From: Virgibacillus sp. LDC-1 | GTDB lineage: Bacteria; Bacillota; Bacilli; Bacillales; Amphibacillaceae | Assembly (NCBI RefSeq): GCF_030137545.1 | Contig: NZ_JARUVL010000006.1 | Coordinates: 1 to 64,000 of the forward strand | Direction: 5' to 3' | DNA length: 64,000 nucleotides | Shown: one piece after another, positions 18,340-27,015 of the stretch | How positions within the stretch are numbered: position 1 is the first letter of the stretch | How the letters are laid out: each line of letters opens with the position of its first letter | Program-made: the position numbers and the translations under genes | Notes under the pieces: model-generated | What the model saw: only the letters and a program-made list of their open reading frames with translations | What the model was told of the DNA's origin: nothing | Databases searched by the model: none

Positions 18340-19581
18340 TTATTTCTTATAATCATCTAAAAAGTCCTTTTGAAAGCTTGTCCGTGGTTCATTTTCTTGC
18401 TTTTCTTCGGTTAGCACTTTAAATGGATTTTCACCATATTTCTTCGTAAGCTTCTCGATTACAGCACTAATCTTTTCTTTGCCTTCTTCCTTTTCGTACG
18501 AAAAGATATCGAGCTGTTGCGCGATATTTTTCTTTTCTTCTACATCCTGTAATGTAATACCTAACAAACGAATAGGCTCTCCATTCCAGTGTGATTGCAA
18601 CATTTCAAGTGCAATGGAAACAATCTCGTTTTTACTATCAATATATTCATAGAGTTTCTTGCTACGCGTGATCGTTTTGCGATCATGATAGCGGATTGTT
18701 AGCTGCAGGCTAAGAGCAGCAGCTTGCTTGCGCTTTATTCGTTTTTCAACATTATCGGCCAAAACTTGAATCAATTGTTTTAATTCACGTTCGTTTACTG
18801 TATCTTCTGGCAGTGTTTGTGAGCTTCCAATACTTTTAAATTCATTCACAGCTTCAGGATCTACAGGGCTTGGATCAATTCCATTTGCTCTATTTTTCAA
18901 GCGTTCTCCATTTATTCCTAGTAGACGCTTTAAAACATAACTATCTGTAGCAGCAAGATCCCCTATAGTTAGTATGTCAAGCTTGCGTAGCTTTTCTGCC
19001 GTCTTCGTTCCAACTCCATACATTTCTTCAATTGCGAGTGGCCATAATAGCGTTGGGATATCTCTTTTTCTCAATATCGTGATTCCCATTGGCTTTTTCA
19101 TGTCTGAAGCCATTTTTGCTAAAAATTTATTTGGAGCGATACCAATACTACATGGTAAATGTAAGTTACGTTGAATATCTGCTTGGAGTTTTTTTGCAAT
19201 TTCAATAGGATTACCTTCTACCTCCGTAACATCCAAATAGCCTTCATCAATGGATACTGGTTGAATATATGGGGTAATCTCTGCAAGCATCTTAAATATT
19301 TGACGCGAAGCTTGCCGATATCGATTGAAGTTAGGGCGCATGATAATAAGATTTGGGCAAAGCTGCTTCGCTTTCCACAATGGCATTGTTGTTTTTACAC
19401 CTTTCGCACGTGCTTCATAGCTACTCGTAACAATAATCCCTTTTCGTTCTTCTGGATTACCTGCAATGGCTAGTGCTTTCCCTTTAAGAGCAGGGTCGTA
19501 AGCCATTTCGACAGAGGCATAAAAACAATTCATATCAAGATGAAAAATTACTCTAGCTTTATTTTGCTTCTGCTCATTCAT
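18340..19581 (-). CDS. dinB: DNA polymerase IV (Y-family)
   Basis: A 413-residue translesion polymerase. Catalytic carboxylates lie in FHLDMNCFYASVEMAYDP (about residues 13-30) and PVSIDEGYLDVT (about 104-115), followed by thumb (KTAEKLRKLDI) and little-finger domains, and a C-terminal region that should carry a clamp-binding peptide (QLDIFSY). AGGAAG precedes the ATG. It corresponds to B. subtilis yqjH/polY1. A LexA-like site is present upstream. Confidence 0.95.
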   Translation of the reverse strand: MNEQKQNKARVIFHLDMNCFYASVEMAYDPALKGKALAIAGNPEERKGIIVTSSYEARAKGVKTTMPLWKAKQLCPNLIIMRPNFNRYRQASRQIFKMLAEITPYIQPVSIDEGYLDVTEVEGNPIEIAKKLQADIQRNLHLPCSIGIAPNKFLAKMASDMKKPMGITILRKRDIPTLLWPLAIEEMYGVGTKTAEKLRKLDILTIGDLAATDSYVLKRLLGINGERLKNRANGIDPSPVDPEAVNEFKSIGSSQTLPEDTVNERELKQLIQVLADNVEKRIKRKQAAALSLQLTIRYHDRKTITRSKKLYEYIDSKNEIVSIALEMLQSHWNGEPIRLLGITLQDVEEKKNIAQQLDIFSYEKEEGKEKISAVIEKLTKKYGENPFKVLTEEKQENEPRTSFQKDFLDDYKK

Positions 19582-19598
19582 GCAATTACTTCCTTTTC

Positions 19599-19612
19599 AG
19601 AACAATTGTTTG
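19599..19612. promoter_or_regulatory. Possible LexA operator upstream of dinB
   Basis: AGAAC-AATT-GTTTG resembles the Gram-positive SOS box CGAAC-N4-GTTCG with two outer mismatches. It lies 18 bases before dinB and just downstream of a good -10 (TATAAT, minus strand 19618-19623). The -35 is poor. SOS control is therefore only suggested. Confidence 0.35.
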
Positions 19613-19742
19613 CATCCATTATAGCACATTGGTTAGCTTCCGATAAAATGGAAGCGCTCGTTCCTATCAACTTTCAATAAATAAAAACAAGGCTACGCTC
19701 ATATGAGAATAGCTAATTTAACTTCATTTCCCCTACTTCTAA

Positions 19743-19784
19743 TAAAAAAGCAGGTGCAATATTCACCGAATATTTGCCCTGCTT
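19743..19784 (-). terminator. Terminator downstream of the M20 peptidase gene
   Basis: Minus strand: AGCAGG ... CCTGCT enclosing ATATTC/GAATAT pairs, followed by TTTTTTATT. It ends the methylmalonyl/peptidase transcription unit before dinB. Confidence 0.8.
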
Positions 19785-19814
19785 CACTCTTCATTCTCTT
19801 GAAATCATCTTCTA

Positions 19815-20945
19815 TTAAGAGCGATTTGCAACTTCCTCTATTATCGCAGCAATGAGCTCGCTGATCTTCACCAATTCATGCACTGCAATTCGTTCATTCG
19901 TTGTATGAATCTCCTCATACCCAACAGCTAAATTAACGGTAGGTATTCCAAAGCCAGCAATAATATTTGCATCACTACCACCACCACTTTTTAACAAGCT
20001 ACTTGTTCTGCCGATCTTCTTTGCGGCATCCCGAGCTACTTCAACTACTTCATCTCCTGCTTGCTGTTTAAAGCCTGGATACATGACCTTCACTTCTACT
20101 TGTGCTTCGCCACCGTATTCATTTGCTGTTTCTTCAAATGCTTGCTTCATCTTTGCTACTTGCGCTTCCATTTTCTCAGCTACAAGTGATCTTGCTTCTG
20201 CTAAAATTTCTACATAATCACAAACAATATTCGTTTGTTTGCCACCTTCAAAACGACCGATATTTGCAGTGGTTTCCTCATCAATTCTACCGAGCGGCAT
20301 TTTAGAAATGGCTTTAGCGGCTAGTGTTATAGCGGAAATCCCCTTTTCCGGAGCTACACCAGCGTGTGCTGTTTTTCCCTTAATTACCGCCAAAATCTTT
20401 GCTTGTGTGGGAGCAGCAACAATAATATCTCCAACTTCTCCATTACTATCAATCGCATAGCCGAATTTTGCATGGATGTGCTTTTTATCTAGAACCTTTG
20501 CTCCAACTAGACCAGATTCTTCCCCGACTGTAATGATAAATTGAATATCGCCATGTGGTACATCGTTTTCTTGTATCATTCGAATAGCTTCAAAAATCGC
20601 AGCGAGACCTGCTTTATCGTCCGCACCGAGAATCGTCGTTCCATCTGAAACAATGTATCCATCTTTAATAGACGGCTTAATTCCTTTTCCTGGAACAACT
20701 GTGTCCATATGTGATGTGAAATAGATTGGATCCGCATTTAATTTATTCCCTTTTAATGTACAAATTAAATTTCCTGCTCCATGCCCCGTTAGTTTCTTCG
20801 CATCATCCTCGAACACTTCTACTCCAAGGTCTGAAAATTTCTTTTTTAGCACACTAGCTATTTCTGCTTCATGCTTTGTTTCCGAATCAATTTGAACCAA
20901 TTCAAAAAATTCTTGTACTAATCTTTCTTCGTTAATCTTGACCAT
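19815..20945 (-). CDS. yqjE: M20/M28-family dipeptidase/tripeptidase (YqjE, PepT-like)
   Basis: A 376-residue dinuclear zinc peptidase: SHMDTVVPG with ligand His/Asp (about residue 80), GADDKAGLAAI, the catalytic GEESGLVGA (about 143), the ligand Asp in YAIDSNGEVG and a C-terminal EEIHTTNE. The start is the ATG with AAGGAG 9 bases upstream; the frame extends to a TTG that overlaps that ribosome site. It lies downstream of the methylmalonyl-CoA genes, as in B. subtilis yqjCDE. Peptide specificity is not deducible. Confidence 0.88.
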   Translation of the reverse strand: MVKINEERLVQEFFELVQIDSETKHEAEIASVLKKKFSDLGVEVFEDDAKKLTGHGAGNLICTLKGNKLNADPIYFTSHMDTVVPGKGIKPSIKDGYIVSDGTTILGADDKAGLAAIFEAIRMIQENDVPHGDIQFIITVGEESGLVGAKVLDKKHIHAKFGYAIDSNGEVGDIIVAAPTQAKILAVIKGKTAHAGVAPEKGISAITLAAKAISKMPLGRIDEETTANIGRFEGGKQTNIVCDYVEILAEARSLVAEKMEAQVAKMKQAFEETANEYGGEAQVEVKVMYPGFKQQAGDEVVEVARDAAKKIGRTSSLLKSGGGSDANIIAGFGIPTVNLAVGYEEIHTTNERIAVHELVKISELIAAIIEEVANRS

Positions 20946-21033
20946 GATTGATATCTCCTTCAATTATAAAACTTACGTATTTCATTATCATATCACTTTT
21001 ATTACCTCGCCGTCACATAAGACACATGAGGAT

Positions 21034-22584
21034 TTATAACGGGATGTTTCCGTGTTTTTTTGCAGGACGTTGTACCGTTTTATTTTGTAGCATTTCCAAG
21101 GCTTGCACAAGCTTTATTCGTGTTTCTCGTGGATCTATAACGTCATCCACCATCCCTAAGCCAGCCGCAATATATGGATTTGCAAATTTTTCGCGATAGG
21201 TTTCGATTTTCTCCTGCCTTGTTACCTCTGGATTGTCACTTTCAGCGATGTCCTTTGCAAAAATAATATTCGCAGCCCCTTCAGGTCCCATTACAGCTAT
21301 TTCTGCATTTGGCCATGCATAGACAAGATCAGCACCAATTGATTTACTATTTAGTGCGACATATGCACCACCATATGCCTTCCTTGTAATTACAGTTATT
21401 TTAGGAACCGTTGCTTCTGAATACGCATACAAGATTTTCGCACCATGGCGGATAATGCCACCATGTTCTTGTTTCACACCAGGAAAAAAGCCTGTCACAT
21501 CTTCGAATGTAATTATCGGAATTTGGAAGCAATCACAAAAGCGAATAAATCGAGCAGCTTTATCACTTGAATCAATATCAAGACCACCGGCCATATATTT
21601 TGGCTGATTACAAACTAAGCCAACTGTTCTTCCTTTTATTCGTGCAAAGCCAACGACTATATTTTTTGCAAACTGTGCATGAATCTCAAAAAAGCTATTT
21701 TCATCTACAACTTGTTCGATTACTTTTTTAACATCATAAGGACGAACTGAATTAAAGGGAACAACATCAGTTAGCTCAGAACGGTAATCGTTTAAATCTT
21801 CCTCTAACGGCAATTCTGATGGCTTTTCTTTGCTGTTAGCAGGTAAATAGCTTAAAAGCTGTTTAACATAATCTAATGCCTCTTCCTCTGTTGCTGCTTG
21901 CATATGTGCATTGCCACTTGTTGAATTATGTATTGCCGCACCACCAAGTGCTTCTGAGGAAATTTTCTCACCAGTTACCGTTTCAATTACTTTAGGACCA
22001 GTAATAAACATTTGCGACGTTTTTTCTACCATAATTACAAAATCTGTGATTGCCGGAGAATAAACAGCTCCACCTGCACTTGGACCCATAATTACCGAAA
22101 TTTGTGGGATAACACCTGAATAGATGGAATTTCGATAAAATACTTGACCATAGCCGTCGAGAGAGGAGACACCTTCTTGAATCCGAGCTCCACCTGAATC
22201 GTTCAATCCAATAAATGGTACTCCGTTCTCTGCAGCTAGATCCATGACATTGGCAATTTTTCTTCCGTGCATTTCACCTAGCGCTCCACCATATACGGTG
22301 AAATCCTGAGCAAATAAATACACAGGTTTTCCATTTATCTTTCCGTAGCCTGTTACTACACCTTCGCCTTTTGCAGTTGCACTATCCATTCCAAAATCAC
22401 TGACTCGATGTTCGATAAAAGGATTTAATTCAACGAATGATCCATTATCCAAAAGATACTCAATTCGCTCACGAGCTGTTAGTTTTCCTTTCGCATGCTG
22501 CTTATCGATACGTTCATCTCCACCACCAAGCTCAACGGACCTCCGCTTATCATATAATTCGTTAATTTTATCAAAAATATCCAT
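21034..22584 (-). CDS. Acyl-CoA carboxyltransferase (methylmalonyl-CoA decarboxylase alpha / propionyl-CoA carboxylase beta)
   Basis: A 516-residue biotin-dependent carboxyltransferase with tandem crotonase-like halves. Visible landmarks are GGARIQEGVSSLDGYG, MGPSAGGAVYSPAITDF in the N-half and FFPGVKQEHGGIIRHGAKILYAYSEA in the C-half. It can move carboxyl between biotin and propionyl/methylmalonyl-CoA. It starts 2 bases after the B12/epimerase gene, placing it in the methylmalonyl pathway (B. subtilis yqjD/mmdA). No dedicated biotin carrier lies beside it, so direction and partner are open; accBC in this window are the fatty-acid ones. Confidence 0.9.
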   Translation of the reverse strand: MDIFDKINELYDKRRSVELGGGDERIDKQHAKGKLTARERIEYLLDNGSFVELNPFIEHRVSDFGMDSATAKGEGVVTGYGKINGKPVYLFAQDFTVYGGALGEMHGRKIANVMDLAAENGVPFIGLNDSGGARIQEGVSSLDGYGQVFYRNSIYSGVIPQISVIMGPSAGGAVYSPAITDFVIMVEKTSQMFITGPKVIETVTGEKISSEALGGAAIHNSTSGNAHMQAATEEEALDYVKQLLSYLPANSKEKPSELPLEEDLNDYRSELTDVVPFNSVRPYDVKKVIEQVVDENSFFEIHAQFAKNIVVGFARIKGRTVGLVCNQPKYMAGGLDIDSSDKAARFIRFCDCFQIPIITFEDVTGFFPGVKQEHGGIIRHGAKILYAYSEATVPKITVITRKAYGGAYVALNSKSIGADLVYAWPNAEIAVMGPEGAANIIFAKDIAESDNPEVTRQEKIETYREKFANPYIAAGLGMVDDVIDPRETRIKLVQALEMLQNKTVQRPAKKHGNIPL

Positions 22585-22586
22585 CC

Positions 22587-23408
22587 TTATTCAGATCCTT
22601 TCATTTGCTCACATAATTCAATTAAAACGCCATGAGCAGATTTTGGATGGATAAATGCGACTTTTGTATCGTGTGCACCTTGTGTAGGAGCATCGTTACT
22701 AAATTTAACACCATTTGTTTTCATTTGTGTCATTCGTGCTTCAATATTGTCAACATCAATGGCAATATGATGTATTCCTTCTCCTTGTTTTTCAAGAAAA
22801 CGTTTTATACTAGAATCCTCGTGTAGAGGTTCTAGTAGCTCTATACGCGTTTCACCAATACGAAGAAAAGCTACCTTTACCCCTTCACTTTCAACATGCT
22901 CCACATGCTCTAGATCTAAATGCAGCATATCTGTGTAAAAGGAAAGCGCTTGCTCTATATTTTGCACTGCGATTCCGATATGGGCTATTTTCTTTGGTTT
23001 TGAAACGACGTGACCATTTACCTGCATAAGTTCCTTAATAAAGCTTGCTAAAGCATCTGTTGTCGAACCACTAGTGAAGATTTTCTTGATTCCTTGTTCA
23101 AGTAAGTATGGAATATCTTCACTTGGAATAACACCGCCACCGATTACCGGGATATCTCCTGCATTTCTTTGTTCCAATTCTTGCACAACTTTTGGAAATA
23201 GCGTGCGATGTGCGCCAGATAATGAAGATAAACCAATGACATCTACATCTTCCTGAATTGCAGCTTGAGCGATTTGCTGAGGAGATTGACGTAATCCTGT
23301 ATAAATAACTTCCATTCCATGGTCTCGTAATGCTTGTGCTATCACTAATGCCCCTCTATCATGTCCATCTAGTCCAGGTTTTGCGATTAAGACTCGAATC
23401 TTTTTCAT
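22587..23408 (-). CDS. Fusion: B12-binding methylmalonyl-CoA mutase small domain + methylmalonyl-CoA epimerase
   Basis: A 273-residue two-domain protein. Residues 1-130 are a cobalamin-binding domain with the DxHxxG motif GLDGHDRGA (His16 as lower cobalt ligand), SSLSGAH and the GG of IGGGVIP. Residues 139-273 are a glyoxalase/VOC-fold epimerase, with metal ligands expected in IAHIGIAV, GEGIHHIAID and VLIELCE. The upstream gene encodes only the catalytic mutase barrel, so this protein should supply the cobalamin domain and also epimerise (S)- to (R)-methylmalonyl-CoA. Spacing is 12 bases from the mutase and 2 bases to the carboxyltransferase. Confidence 0.9.
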   Translation of the reverse strand: MKKIRVLIAKPGLDGHDRGALVIAQALRDHGMEVIYTGLRQSPQQIAQAAIQEDVDVIGLSSLSGAHRTLFPKVVQELEQRNAGDIPVIGGGVIPSEDIPYLLEQGIKKIFTSGSTTDALASFIKELMQVNGHVVSKPKKIAHIGIAVQNIEQALSFYTDMLHLDLEHVEHVESEGVKVAFLRIGETRIELLEPLHEDSSIKRFLEKQGEGIHHIAIDVDNIEARMTQMKTNGVKFSNDAPTQGAHDTKVAFIHPKSAHGVLIELCEQMKGSE

Positions 23409-23420
23409 GCTTTCTCCCCC

Positions 23421-25064
23421 CTATATTCCTGAATATTCACCAAATTCATCGCGTAAAACATTGCAAATTTCCCCAACAGTTGCATATGCTTTCACTGCAT
23501 CTAAAATATATGGAATTAAGTTACTACTTTGATTTTGAGCATGTTTTTTAATGGCCTGTAATGAATTATCGACAGCAGCTTGGTCTCGGGTTGAACGAAT
23601 ATTTTTCAAGGCATTTATTTGTGCTTTTTCTAAGGCTTCATCGACCTTTAGTAAATCCGGGTTTACTTCTTCTTCTAAGACGAACTTATTTAATCCAACA
23701 ATAATTTCATCTTTTCGTTCAATCCTTTTTTGTGTTTCGTATGCGTTTTGGTGAATTTCACGCTGCATGTACCCCTCTTCAACAGCTTGAACAGCTCCAC
23801 CGATTGCTTCAATTTTTTCTAAATAAGCATTAATTTCTGCTTCGATCCTATCTGTTAATTCCTCAACAAAATAAGAACCACCTAGAGGATCAACTGTATC
23901 CGCAGCTCCGCTCTCATGTGCAATAATTTGCTGGGTTCGTAGTGCAATTCTAGCAGAATCTTCAGTTGGTAGTGATAACGCTTCATCTCGGGAATTCGTA
24001 TGTAAACTTTGTGTTCCTCCCATTACTGCTGCTAATGCTTGTAATGTAACACGGACAATATTATTATCTGGCTGTTGCGCAGTTAATGTAGATCCACCAG
24101 TTTGTGTATGAAAACGAAGCTTCCAGCTTTTTGGATTTTTAGCTCCATAATGGTTTTTCATAATCTTTGCCCAAACGCGACGAGCCGCTCGAAATTTGGC
24201 GATTTCTTCAAAGAAGTTGTTATGCGCATTAAAGAAAAACGCAAGCCGAGGTGCAAACTGATCAATATCTAATCCAGATTCAAGTGCTGCATCCACATAT
24301 GCCATCCCATTGGCAATCGTAAATGCGGCTTCTTGCACTGCGGTCGATCCAGCTTCGCGAATATGATAGCCAGATATACTGATCGTATTAAATTTTGGAA
24401 CATGAGCTTGACAATATTCAAATATATTCGTTATCAATCTCATGGAAGGCTTTGGTGGGAAAATATAAGTACCTCTTGCGATATATTCTTTTAAAATATC
24501 ATTTTGAATCGTACCCGTTAATTGTTCTAGAGGTACTCCTTGCTTTTCACCTACAGCGATGTACATACAAAATAAAATCGAAGCAGGTGCATTAATTGTC
24601 ATCGATGTACTTACCTTATCTAATGGAATGTTATCAAAAAGCTGTTCCATGTCTTTTAAGGAATCAATCGCAACTCCTACTTTCCCGACTTCTCCTTCTG
24701 CCATCACATCATCAGAATCATAGCCAATTTGGGTTGGTAAATCAAAGGCAACCGATAAACCAGTTTGTCCTTGCTCTAACAAATAACGAAATCGTTTATT
24801 TGTTTCTTTTGCAGAACCGAATCCAGCGTATTGACGCATTGTCCAAAAACGACTTCGATACATAGTAGGTTGAATTCCTCGTGTGTAAGGAAATTGTCCT
24901 GGAAAGCTAAGCTTCTCTTCATCATACTCGTTTTTCGAATAATATAATCGATCAACTTCGATATTGGATGAAGTCGTAAATTGATCTTCCCGTTCAGGAA
25001 AACGCTTACTTAATTCGTTACAATCATCTTTCCAAGCTTGTTCATACTTATTTTCTGTATTCAT
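23421..25064 (-). CDS. Methylmalonyl-CoA mutase, catalytic subunit
   Basis: A 547-residue TIM-barrel mutase rearranging (R)-methylmalonyl-CoA to succinyl-CoA. [23 protein letters not shown] carries the conserved substrate-binding segment (about residues 60-82); [17 protein letters not shown] and [19 protein letters not shown] follow. It ends without a B12 domain, which is encoded in the next gene. The start is the ATG after AAGGGGG; a GTG 33 bases upstream includes that site. No MeaB-type chaperone gene is adjacent. Confidence 0.93.
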   Translation of the reverse strand: MNTENKYEQAWKDDCNELSKRFPEREDQFTTSSNIEVDRLYYSKNEYDEEKLSFPGQFPYTRGIQPTMYRSRFWTMRQYAGFGSAKETNKRFRYLLEQGQTGLSVAFDLPTQIGYDSDDVMAEGEVGKVGVAIDSLKDMEQLFDNIPLDKVSTSMTINAPASILFCMYIAVGEKQGVPLEQLTGTIQNDILKEYIARGTYIFPPKPSMRLITNIFEYCQAHVPKFNTISISGYHIREAGSTAVQEAAFTIANGMAYVDAALESGLDIDQFAPRLAFFFNAHNNFFEEIAKFRAARRVWAKIMKNHYGAKNPKSWKLRFHTQTGGSTLTAQQPDNNIVRVTLQALAAVMGGTQSLHTNSRDEALSLPTEDSARIALRTQQIIAHESGAADTVDPLGGSYFVEELTDRIEAEINAYLEKIEAIGGAVQAVEEGYMQREIHQNAYETQKRIERKDEIIVGLNKFVLEEEVNPDLLKVDEALEKAQINALKNIRSTRDQAAVDNSLQAIKKHAQNQSSNLIPYILDAVKAYATVGEICNVLRDEFGEYSGI

Positions 25065-25215
25065 TGTATCCAAAACCCCCTTGTTCAAATGAGACACATA
25101 TTATAAACAACAGAAATTAGTAAAACAGTTAAATAAAAACGATATATTTTCCTTGTCCAATCTGGATTTTAACGTTAAAATACAAATAGCATTATGGATG
25201 AAGGAGGAGAACTTC

Positions 25216-25353
25216 ATGGCAGCAAATCAGCCACAAAAGACATCTACGAAAAAGAAGTCAAAGCGAGAGCGCAGAATAACATTAATTGTGTATATTATGA
25301 TAATTGCAATGCTACTATCCACTTTAACAACTGGGCTAATCGCCTTTCTTTAA
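25216..25353 (+). CDS. Prli42-like stressosome-anchoring membrane miniprotein
   Basis: A 45-residue protein: a lysine/arginine-rich N-terminal tail (residues 1-21) and one transmembrane helix (LIVYIMIIAMLLSTLTTGL, about 24-42). This is the layout of the DUF4044/Prli42 family; Listeria Prli42 tethers RsbR of the stressosome to the membrane. The start follows AAGGAGG by 8 bases, giving a shorter and better-supported frame than the one opening at 25153. It is divergent from the mutase gene. Family assignment is by recognition of the short helix pattern only. Confidence 0.72.
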   Translation: MAANQPQKTSTKKKSKRERRITLIVYIMIIAMLLSTLTTGLIAFL

Positions 25354-25384
25354 AAAGAAATGATTTAATAAGATGCAACCAAGG

Positions 25385-25416
25385 AGACTGGTTAGTTATG
25401 TAGAACCAGTCTTTTT
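25385..25416 (+). terminator. Terminator after the Prli42-like gene, overlapping the end of yqjA
   Basis: AGACTGGTT (25385-25393) pairs with AACCAGTCT (25404-25412) across a 10-base loop, followed by TTTT. It serves the plus-strand miniprotein gene, and the loop includes the stop codon of the convergent yqjA, so the two 3' ends overlap. Confidence 0.85.
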
Positions 25417-26388
25417 AATTTTATATTTTATGACTACATCACTTTTTTTGAACTTTTTCTTAATGATTAAATAGTCTTCCATTTCCCGAAGAAGACGATA
25501 TAGATTAGCGCGAGTCTCAAATTCTTCCTTTGATGTAGGCATATCTTCATCATGAAAAACTGTATATAAATCATTTAATTCCTTAAGAAATAGAATGGCA
25601 GTATTCCCCGGGTGAACTGCTTCGGAAAGTCTTTCAAAGAAATTAGCAATTTCCTCTGACATCGGATCTTTGAAAGGAAGCTTCGTAACTAATGGAAGCA
25701 TTCTTTTTAAAATATCAAATTGCTTTGTGCGCATATTAAAATAATCATAATATGTATGCTCTGAACGAAGCATATGATTTTCCCTATCGCGTTCAACTAG
25801 TTCAATTGTTTCTTCAAGAATATGTTCTGTTTCTGTTATTTCCTTCCCATCCCATGTCTGGTTCTTATCTCGAATATAAGCAGCAATTTCATAAAGGATG
25901 ATGCGAAAATTCGTTTCAAGTTTCTTTTGCTTTTCTCTTAATTGTTTATCCATACTCGGCATATAGAGATTGACAATCAAACCAATACCGATTCCAACTA
26001 GGATTAGCATGAATTGATTAAACAAAAACACGTAATCAATATGACCTGCACTATATAGGTTAATAATGATAACAGAGCTGGTCGTAATCCCTTGCGTTAT
26101 TTTCAACAATACAGTTAATGGAATAAAGAAAGCTAACATAATACCAAGAACTATTGTATTGTATCCGAGTATTTCAAAAAAACCAAACGAAAGTATACTT
26201 GCTAATACACACGCGGCAAATCGATCCCATGCACTTAATACCGATCTTTTTCTAGATGGTTGAATGCAAAGCATCGTCAATATTCCCGCGGAAACGAAAT
26301 TAGTTAATCCTAAAAATTGCGCAATGGCTATTGCAACTGGTGTGCCAATCGCAGTCTTTATTGTTCGGTAGCCAATTTTCACCTTCAT
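25396..26388 (-). CDS. yqjA: Aromatic acid exporter family membrane protein (YqjA)
   Basis: A 330-residue protein with about four to six N-terminal transmembrane helices (residues 10-145) and a long charged helical cytoplasmic domain (about 150-330). This is the FUSC/ArAE arrangement of DUF939 proteins. B. subtilis YqjA lies in the same neighbourhood. It is convergent with the Prli42-like gene. The transported compound is unknown. Confidence 0.82.
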   Translation of the reverse strand: MKVKIGYRTIKTAIGTPVAIAIAQFLGLTNFVSAGILTMLCIQPSRKRSVLSAWDRFAACVLASILSFGFFEILGYNTIVLGIMLAFFIPLTVLLKITQGITTSSVIIINLYSAGHIDYVFLFNQFMLILVGIGIGLIVNLYMPSMDKQLREKQKKLETNFRIILYEIAAYIRDKNQTWDGKEITETEHILEETIELVERDRENHMLRSEHTYYDYFNMRTKQFDILKRMLPLVTKLPFKDPMSEEIANFFERLSEAVHPGNTAILFLKELNDLYTVFHDEDMPTSKEEFETRANLYRLLREMEDYLIIKKKFKKSDVVIKYKIKKTGST

Positions 26389-26429
26389 ATCTCCTCAATT
26401 AGAACTTCCTTTTATAAACGATGAAAATA

Positions 26430-26463
26430 AGGCTGACCCGCAATTAATGAGACAGCCTTTTTT
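26430..26463 (-). terminator. Terminator of brxB
   Basis: AAGGCTG and CAGCCTT form a 7-bp stem with T-rich sequence on both sides (TTATTTT on the minus strand), between brxB and yqjA. Confidence 0.7.
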
Positions 26464-26480
26464 CATTTCTACAGGTAATG

Positions 26481-26912
26481 TTATACTTCCTCACAATGAT
26501 TATCAAAAATTTGTTGTAGCTTTGTCATTACATCCATTGCATTAAAGCCTTCGATGTCATGACGCTCTAACATTGTAACAATTTTTCCATCTTTTAAAAA
26601 TGCAAATGACGGAGAAGAAGGAGGAAATCCTTCAAAATATTCTCGAGCCCTTTCTGTTGCATCCTTATCTTGACCTGCAAATACAGTTACAAGATGGTCT
26701 GGACGCTTGTCATAATGAATTGCATTTGCTGCAGCTGGTCTCGCAACACCACCCGCACAGCCGCACACAGAATTTATCATTACTAATGTTGTTCCTTTAC
26801 GATTAAGCGCTGCATCTACTTCCTCTACAGTCTTTAATTCCTCATAACCAGCTTCTCGTATATCTTGACGTGCTACATCTACTACGTCATTCATAAATAA
26901 ATTAAAATCCAT
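26481..26912 (-). CDS. brxB: Bacilliredoxin BrxB
   Basis: A 143-residue thioredoxin-like protein that removes bacillithiol from mixed disulfides on oxidised proteins. The active site is CGC in [16 protein letters not shown] (about residues 46-61), typical of the BrxA/BrxB (YphP/YqiW) family, where the first Cys of the motif attacks. The start is put at MDFNLFM to match the family; two further in-frame codons upstream touch the AAGGAG site. Implies that the organism makes bacillithiol. Confidence 0.9.
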   Translation of the reverse strand: MDFNLFMNDVVDVARQDIREAGYEELKTVEEVDAALNRKGTTLVMINSVCGCAGGVARPAAANAIHYDKRPDHLVTVFAGQDKDATERAREYFEGFPPSSPSFAFLKDGKIVTMLERHDIEGFNAMDVMTKLQQIFDNHCEEV

Positions 26913-26940
26913 GCAAACATGCATCTCCTTATTAAAAGTA

Positions 26941-26968
26941 TTTATAAGTTAACCCATTAACTTATAAA
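26941..26968. other. Perfect AT-rich palindrome between bkdB and brxB
   Basis: TTTATAAGTTAA and TTAACTTATAAA are a perfect 12-bp inverted repeat with a CCCA loop. It could end the bkd operon, though the T tail is weak, or be an operator for brxB, which starts 29 bases away. Confidence 0.5.
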
Positions 26969-27015
26969 TTAGCTTATCAATATTGCTTTGAAAATTCAAT
27001 TTAAAAAATTGACTG

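Noticed and set aside
25065-25215. Cobalamin riboswitch upstream of the mutase genes
   Set aside because: The divergent gap is about 150 bases including the leader of the miniprotein; no B12-box-like sequence or multi-helix leader is visible.
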